64,000 bases of DNA from Aaosphaeria pasadenensis (Eukaryota > Ascomycota > Dothideomycetes > Pleosporales), in contig JAKLMB010000009.1 in the NCBI GenBank assembly GCA_022813625.1, forward strand, positions 372,001-436,000. The letters run 5' to 3'. Of the stretch, positions 57,849 to 64,000 are shown piece after piece. Position 1 is the first letter of the stretch, and the number at the start of each line of letters is the position of its first letter. The position numbers and the translations under genes were made by a program. The notes beneath the pieces were generated by a model, which saw nothing but the letters and a program-made list of their open reading frames with translations, made no database searches and had not been told where the DNA came from.

Positions 57849-60800
57849 CTATTAGTTTATCTGATTGTTACAGTATTCTATGATACACGTATGGTATGGA
57901 AGAGGAGAGGAGCTAAAAGGAAGGGAAAGGAAGGGAAGACCGCCCGCCCGCCAACAACAATGCAGCCAGCGACCAACAAAACCCCCCAGTGGCGACCCCA
58001 GGCTTGCAGCCCGCACAGCAGCCCCTACAGTGACCAGTCCAGTCTACTAGATATGTACTCGTACACTTTCAACAGTCCATAAACCAACGACCACGAACTC
58101 CTGCAGCAGCCCCGTATCTCTGTACTCCGTACTCACTTCCGCACAGCAGCACGTACTGTATGTACTGTACATGATGAAGTCATTTATCATCTACGGAATT
58201 GGACAGCAGGAGATTAAAGATCGTTGTCCATGCGATGCGAGGTGCGAGGCGAATCAGTTGGTTGGGACCGGCCAAGGAGACCAAAGGGCCGAAGAGACAC
58301 AGCAACGGGATGGACGGGGGACGGGGTCTGCAGAACAAAGAAGAGACGGCGGGGCCCCAGCAAGAAACAGAGGCGTCCCAACAATTCAACACTATCTCTG
58401 CAGCAATTACAAGTACTACCAGCTATTGTGGTAGTACTCCGTACTCCCTAACTACTGTACACATAGTAATTAGTAGTGGAGAAAGTTCTTATTATTGAGA
58501 TGCAGACAAGCAAATTTGCGGAGCGGCCATGATGCTGATAAGGGCAAAAGAGTGACACACGCATACCGGCAAAGGCATAGGCAGAGGCACACGACAACAG
58601 GGCCACCGACACACAGACACACAAAACCACACATTTTAGATACTCAACGTCTCAACAGAGTAGCTGGACACAAGCCTCACTGCACAATGTTGAGAGACGG
58701 GTCATCTTTTGGGGGTGCCTTTGGGGAAAGACGGGTTTCCATCCCGGTATGCAGAGAGATGATGTCTGCTTTTTTTTTTCTTTCCTGTCTGCAGTGCAGT
58801 GCGTGCAGTGCAGGCCATACATACATGTATCCTGCAGCTGCAGTAGTGAACGGACGCAAACTATTTATTTATTGTCAAAAGGAGATGAGTAGACGTGCAG
58901 TAAGGAGACACTCTGCTCCGTACATACATCATCGCCGTCCATCATCGTTATAGTTTTTATTATTACAATTCGTTGGGTAGATGAATAATGGATTCGTAGT
59001 TGGACAAGCGGTTGCTTTCTCCGTGGAGGCAGTTCCGTATGTTGATTTGAATGCAAAGATTCCGGTTGTCATTACATACTGTGTACGGAACGTGTAGACG
59101 GTAATAGACAGTTTAATTTCATTATTGCATACCAACGTCCAACTCCTTATGGAGCCATGGCCATGTCTATCCTGCCATATCTCCATTCTCGCCTGCTTCC
59201 AGATATAGTAACTCTACTCTCTTCCTCTTTCTCTCCTGTGCACTGACTTCATACATACGAGTAGAGCGGATAGTGATTAGATGGTAGAGGAGTAGAGTGA
59301 ATGTGCAAGATGAAGATAATGGCGTCCCCATGCCATCCATGTAGGTGATTGCAGCTCATCAAAGGACCAGGGGGGCCATCCATGCCGCTAGACCTGATAG
59401 AGGTTAGATCGCTCGATGGGTTTTCTCCCCCTCTTTCGATATTATTGGCTCATGTGTCTGCGCTCGGGCCAACCGTGGAATCATCATCCTATCACCGATG
59501 AGCTCAACAAGCTGCAGCGGCGCGCACTCTCTACGCTCTAACTACGAGTACGCTCTACTCCTCCGTATACGCTCTCCAGTCTCCAATACACTACGCGATC
59601 ATCATCACCTTCCTTCACACCACCTTGACCACCCTTGATACCCTTGACACCCAACACCATTCCATCGTTCGTCTCTCCTGAACTGAACTACACTGAACTA
59701 ATCGGGAACTGAAACTACACACCTACACATCTTCAGATGGGCGCACATGATGGATGGCCCATCCGAGCTGAGTTCACTACCTTCATGACACCCTCGAATG
59801 AACTACACCACTCAGCTACAGAACATGCACTCACCACTCATCAATCAACATTACTGAATACTGATCGTCCTATCCGAGTCCGGATCACACCCATGATGAA
59901 ATTCATGCGCTAGGTTCTCTACAGCATTCTAGCTACTACAAATCGAGTAGACATTCATTCATACAATCAAGGAACCCTCTTCGAATATGAACAATACCGT
60001 CCGTCCAGAACTGCTATCCGCCCGCAGATGCATAGCCATGCAGCTGCCTCGTTTCTTTCCTCCCATCACCGATCCAGTCCAACAGGGCCACAGGCATCAT
60101 AGATTGATTGTCTGTACGCTGGTGGTCCTGGTCCCAGTCCCGGGCCTGGTTACGAGTATGGTAACGAGAGTCAGAAGAGAAAGAGGAGGAGGAATTACAT
60201 GGCTGCCGCGTTGAGCGCCTTGATAAACCTCTCACCTAGCTCTCGTCGCTATCGTTTGGGCCCAGCACGATGGATGCTGCATATCATACTTCCTAAACCG
60301 CCCCAACGCACCGCCCGACTCGGATGTTGCCATCCCGCACCTGTGCTGTGCCATCATATCATCATCATCATCATCTTCTCGTAACAAACCTACTCCGTAC
60401 CTCCATGATCCATCTCGTATCCCAAGCCCTGCCTCGCCTAACTCTCCAAACCATCCATCTATCCAACCACATCCTACATCCTCCTGCACCAAGCTCGTTT
60501 TTTGCTGCCTCTTCCATCACCCTGCACATGTCGCAAAGCAGGTCCAGCCGCAGTTCCCCAGATTTTCCCTCCTCATCTCCATATTCTCTCGTCCACTGAG
60601 GAGCAAGGCATACCAGCCAACCAACCAACCCTTGACAAGCTGCACTTCACTGCGGTGCGCAACTCTCTTCAAACTCATCCCGTGCTTTGCGACCTGTCCT
60701 CATACCCAACACCCACAGGATCAGGATTAGACACACTTCACCAAGCCTTCCTGCTTCATCCGCGAGTTCCGGCTGCGAACAAGCAAGCAATACCCTCTAA

Positions 60801-61391
60801 CTGCCAAGCACTCCCATCGTCATGGCGGGGGAGTCTGCGAGGGATGCGATCCAGCGGCCAACCTTTGGGCGAACAAAGGGTCTCCACGGGTCAAATCCAC
60901 CCTGATGAAACGAAAACCCATTCATCCAAAGCAGCTGTGGATCGGATCCACCACTGAAATCTGCAAGCTCCCTATCGCGGATCAAAGTAGCATGGTGTGG
61001 CGGGTTGTTATCATCATTATCATTATCGTTATTACAGGCAAAACGAACGGTACAGTATCGTACATGGTCGGCGTAATATTGCGTTCGAACCAACAATTAA
61101 TCATCGCCTAGACTACTCGCAAAGCCAGGTTAATTACTGTAAGGGAGTACGGAGGACTCAGGCCATAATTAATTATTCTCACGATAGCAAGGTCCAGCAA
61201 GCGGAGACAAGCGGGGCAGACCATCCAAAAGCGAATTGCGCGCGGCGGCTGGCTGATCGAATGCGACTTCGCTTCCAATAGAGCTAGCAGGGCACTCAGC
61301 AAGCCTAGCCGAGGGACGGGAGTGCGTACTTGTAGGACGGTGCAATGTGCATACAATACTCTTGCACCTGGGAATTAAGATTGTGCGTGCC

Positions 61392-62160
61392 CTCATCAAC
61401 ACCCATATGGAAGACGCCCCTGTTATCGTGCACTGCCTATTTGGGCCACTCGCACTTTTCCGGGGAGCGCAGTGCATACGACATTCTGACGTAGATTGCT
61501 TGTGACAGGTCGTCGATCCATACGGAGCAGACACCTCGACGCTCTCTGTAATTCGTACCACACCCATGCCGACTTTTCTGTCGTATCACACGATTGCAGA
61601 TTCTTACTATCTAGTACAGCAGCACAGCTCAGTTCCACACCTCGCGCCGGCAAAAAGAAGGGGGAAGCGGATGGATGGATGGGCTGGGTGGTAAGGGGAG
61701 GGGTCCAGCTGGCCAGACCAAAACTCAACACCTAGCAATCTGTCCTCCAACAGCATCGTGAAATACCGCATTGGGCGATAGTGTGTGGTTTGTACGGCTG
61801 ACAGAGCTCCGCGACGCATGCAAGTTCCCGCCGGCGTGTGGCCCCGCGCTGGATTTGCAATGGTCAGTCACAGTGCGTCGTCTGTGTTCGTGTACGCTGT
61901 TTGTGCATGGTTCGGCGAGTTCGAGTTTGACTCAACACCGCCAGAATTTCATCGTGGACTACCCTTCTGGGCCTGGTGTAAAAGGACTACAGGTGCCCCG
62001 TGATGTGAGTGAGCACGCAACCTTCGGATAGTGGGGCGCCTAGAACATACGGAACTTGGGGGAACACGGAGAAGACGCGGATTTCATTGATTCCCTCCTC
62101 AACACCCTTCGCTAAGAAAATTTCAATCATCGTGAATTACCCAGTTGGGCCTAGTGGGGT
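61392..62160 (+). repeat. Three decayed direct copies of a ~55-bp sequence
   Basis: Copies lie at about 61392-61448, 61931-61975 and 62097-62152. Each has a TCAACACC box, a variable gap, then ATCGTG, a seven-base variable stretch with AC/AT pairs, CCC/CCT, and TGGGCC (61425, 61951 and 62129 for the ATCGTG box). In one frame they read IVHCLFGP, IVDYPSGP and IVNYPVGP. Stops and length changes break the frame outside these segments. I cannot tie this to a known element. Confidence 0.4.
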
Positions 62161-62447
62161 TGGCCACTTCATCAGCACGCACGGCGTCGTGGCTCCTAGA
62201 CTGCTTGTCCCCCTACGCCGGGAATAGGCCAGACTGATTTTTCAGTCTCCAGGCCATCACAATTGTGCATTGACACTGTGTGACCCCTACAAGACTTACA
62301 ACGGCTTGTGTTCTACCTTCCGGTGTCGTTTACTGCCTATTAGGTTTGATATATTAGCTAAACTCAGGCTCTACTCGGTACAATGAATGATTGAGTAGAT
62401 ACCTAGGTAGATAGGCAGTACAGAGAATGTAGTACATGTATGTATGT

Positions 62448-62467
62448 ATGTATGTACGTACATACAT
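62448..62467. repeat. Perfect 20-bp palindrome at the end of an ATGT array
   Basis: ATGTATGTAC followed at once by its reverse complement GTACATACAT, at the end of a TATG/ATGT microsatellite that starts near 62435. It could form a hairpin or cruciform. Confidence 0.85.
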
Positions 62468-62903
62468 GGTGGCAAAGCATAGGCTTTAATTCGGCTATCA
62501 CGATAGAGCAAGGCCGCAGGCAGAGACAATGCAATTCGGTAATTAGAAAACTCCCATACGATAGGATTCATCGTCGTGCAGCAAGAAAACCCTTGCGTTG
62601 TCGTGCGTCTAGGAGTTCTTGTCACTGCGTCCGTGTGTCATTCTGGCCGCGGTCCAGCCAGCGAAAGCCTCGTCTCCATCACTCTATCTGTTCCTCCCTC
62701 TTGCATCGTTCAATAGCGAACGTCCACCACCAACAACGCCGCCGCCGCCGCCATCATCACAGCCAACCCATCGACTCTACTCTACTGAGTCTACCCTACT
62801 CTATTCTGCGGCCCTTTGACCTCGCCTGTTCGTGCCCTCATCGCCCGACGCTTATCCGCCGTTGCCCGTCGCGCACCACAAGCCTCGATCGAATTGATTG
62901 CCA

Positions 62904-64000
62904 ATGCATCGACATCCCGCGAGCGACCCCATCAAGGCCACGCAACCCCATCGCCAATCCAACTCCCACTCCGCATCGTCACTGGACCCTCATCGCTATC
63001 GTGACTTGGCGCTACGCATCTTTGCACTTGTGCTCGCATTCCGCATCGTCAATGCATTAACACTTAGGACCTTTTTCCAGCCAGACGAGTTCTTCCAATC
63101 CCTCGAGCCAGCATGGCAGCTTGCCTTTGGCCGAGAGAGTAATGCCTGGATCACATGGGTAAATCCGAATCCTACTTTCCCTTCCTGCCCGCACCTGTTT
63201 CTGCAAAATAATTCACAATTCATCCACGCATCCACATCCACGTCTATCTAACTCCACTTCCCGTACCCACGTCCACGTCCACGTCTGCATTTGCATTTGG
63301 ATTGTCCCCGCAAGCCCTTCCCCTTTCCAAGTCCCTGTCCATGTTCATGTTCATGTCTCACAATAATGACTGTAGGAATGGAGAAACCAATTGCGGTCCT
63401 CCCTACACCCTGACATATTCGCCGCTGTCTATCTGGTGGCGGCAAAGCTATCACAGTTATGCGGCTTGAACCTCCCTAGTCAGGCCGAACTATACATCGC
63501 GGCGCCGAAGGTTACCCAAGCTGTCTTTGCAGCGCTGCTTGATTTCCATACCTGGAAGCTTGCAGAGCAGACGTATGGTCGAGCAAGTCGCACCGCATAT
63601 GCTACTGTACGTTCCTGTGCCCATGCTCCCATTCGTCAATGACATTCTTTTCCCACTTCATGTGTCCCCCCAAGAACAAAAAAAGCATCATCCCCACCCT
63701 TTCTCATGCAAAAGGTTTTCTAATGATCGAGTCTGAGTAACTATAGCTCGCACTATCTTTATGCAGCCCGTGGCAATGGTTCTGTTCTACCCGCACATTG
63801 TCGAATTGCCTCGAAACGACCTTGACGTCCATTGCCGTCTGCCATTGGCCCTGGCATTGGCTCGATCCACGTCCTACTGCACAGCGTTCGCAGAATCCAG
63901 TCCAGAGTAACATCGGTTCCCTGTTACGGTAAGTCAAAGCATGAAAGATATTATTTGTGCATTGCACGATGATAATATGACGATGGATCTGGATCTGGAT
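62904..64000 (+). CDS. GPI10: GPI mannosyltransferase 3 (5' part, cut by the window end)
   Basis: Gpi10/PIG-B is a dolichol-phosphate-mannose dependent enzyme of family GT22 in the ER membrane that adds the third mannose to the GPI anchor. Exons seen: 62904-63158, 63376-63606 and 63747-63928, then a GTAAGT donor at 63929; the rest lies outside. The start is the first ATG ([11 protein letters not shown]). Landmarks are a polar N-tail, the first membrane segment ([18 protein letters not shown]), the luminal loop [20 protein letters not shown] with the acidic pair typical of the family, then [15 protein letters not shown], and [18 protein letters not shown] in exon 3. About 222 residues are visible, roughly a third of the usual 550-650. 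Introns of 217 and 140 nt are longer than in most genes here; the first holds short CCACGT and GCATTT repeats. Confidence 0.85.

Larger units (their letters stand above)
57301..62903. other. Spacer between the kinase and GPI10 genes
   Basis: No gene recognised. This is the densest stretch for dispersed words: TACTCCGTA at 57708, 57728, 58123, 58435 and 60391, TACTCGTA/TACGAGTA at 58056, 59256 and 59543, ACCTAGGTA at 57446 and 62401. It contains CAT arrays (57822-57848, 60357-60376), three decayed copies of a short sequence (61392-62160) and a perfect 20-bp palindrome (62448-62467). The last ~250 bases are the likely GPI10 promoter and leader. Open frames such as plus 60502-60957 and plus 58495-58953 lack any domain. 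Confidence 0.45.

Overview
The window is nuclear DNA of a filamentous ascomycete (Pezizomycotina). The signs are short introns of about 50-65 nt with GT..CTAAC/CTAAT..YAG signals, a HET-domain gene, a secreted intradiol dioxygenase, a serine-rich protein of a type found only in filamentous fungi, and long spacers full of short simple repeats. A Dothideomycete (Mycosphaerellales/Capnodiales type) fits best, but that is inference. There are no rRNA or tRNA genes, CRISPR arrays or intact transposons that I can support. Gene density is low: 14 gene models in 64 kb, with spacers up to 9.9 kb.

Left part (1-9 kb): a small two-exon protein with a mitochondrial-looking N-terminus (minus, 2608-2987); Mediator head subunit Med18 (plus, 4725-5602); and a ten-exon polynucleotide kinase 3'-phosphatase for DNA end repair (plus, 6543-8903), with one GC-AG intron and one oversized intron. 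A 9.9-kb spacer without recognisable genes follows.

Centre (18.8-34.2 kb): a serine/proline-rich fungal protein (plus, 18841-20481); a HET-domain protein (minus, 24894-26675); a seven-exon sugar transporter of the major facilitator superfamily (plus, 28262-30216); and, tail to tail with it, a TCP11/Sok1-type protein with an IQ motif (minus, 31242-34166). A 7.2-kb AT-richer spacer follows.

Right part (41-64 kb): a secreted double-psi beta-barrel protein (plus, 41395-42186); two tandem BTB/POZ genes with identical intron positions, the first broken by an in-frame TGA (44027-45028 and 45574-46444); a small rhodanese (plus, 46821-47249), tail to tail with a secreted intradiol dioxygenase-like protein (minus, 47426-48637); a 1423-residue SNF1-activating/CaMKK-type kinase (minus, 52118-56389) with a repeat-rich leader; a 6.5-kb spacer holding three decayed copies of a short sequence; and the 5' end of the GPI mannosyltransferase 3 gene (GPI10/PIG-B, plus, from 62904), cut by the window edge.

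The genes do not form one pathway. Most are housekeeping genes in a loose mix, with two accessory elements (HET gene, BTB pair). The main non-gene signal is a set of 8-10 bp words (TACTCCGTA, TACTCGTA, TACCTAGGTA) scattered through the spacers; I found no copy inside the gene models. I see no clear candidate for a wholly new biological system. The decayed BTB copy, the dispersed words and the decayed repeat at 61.4-62.2 kb are the best leads.
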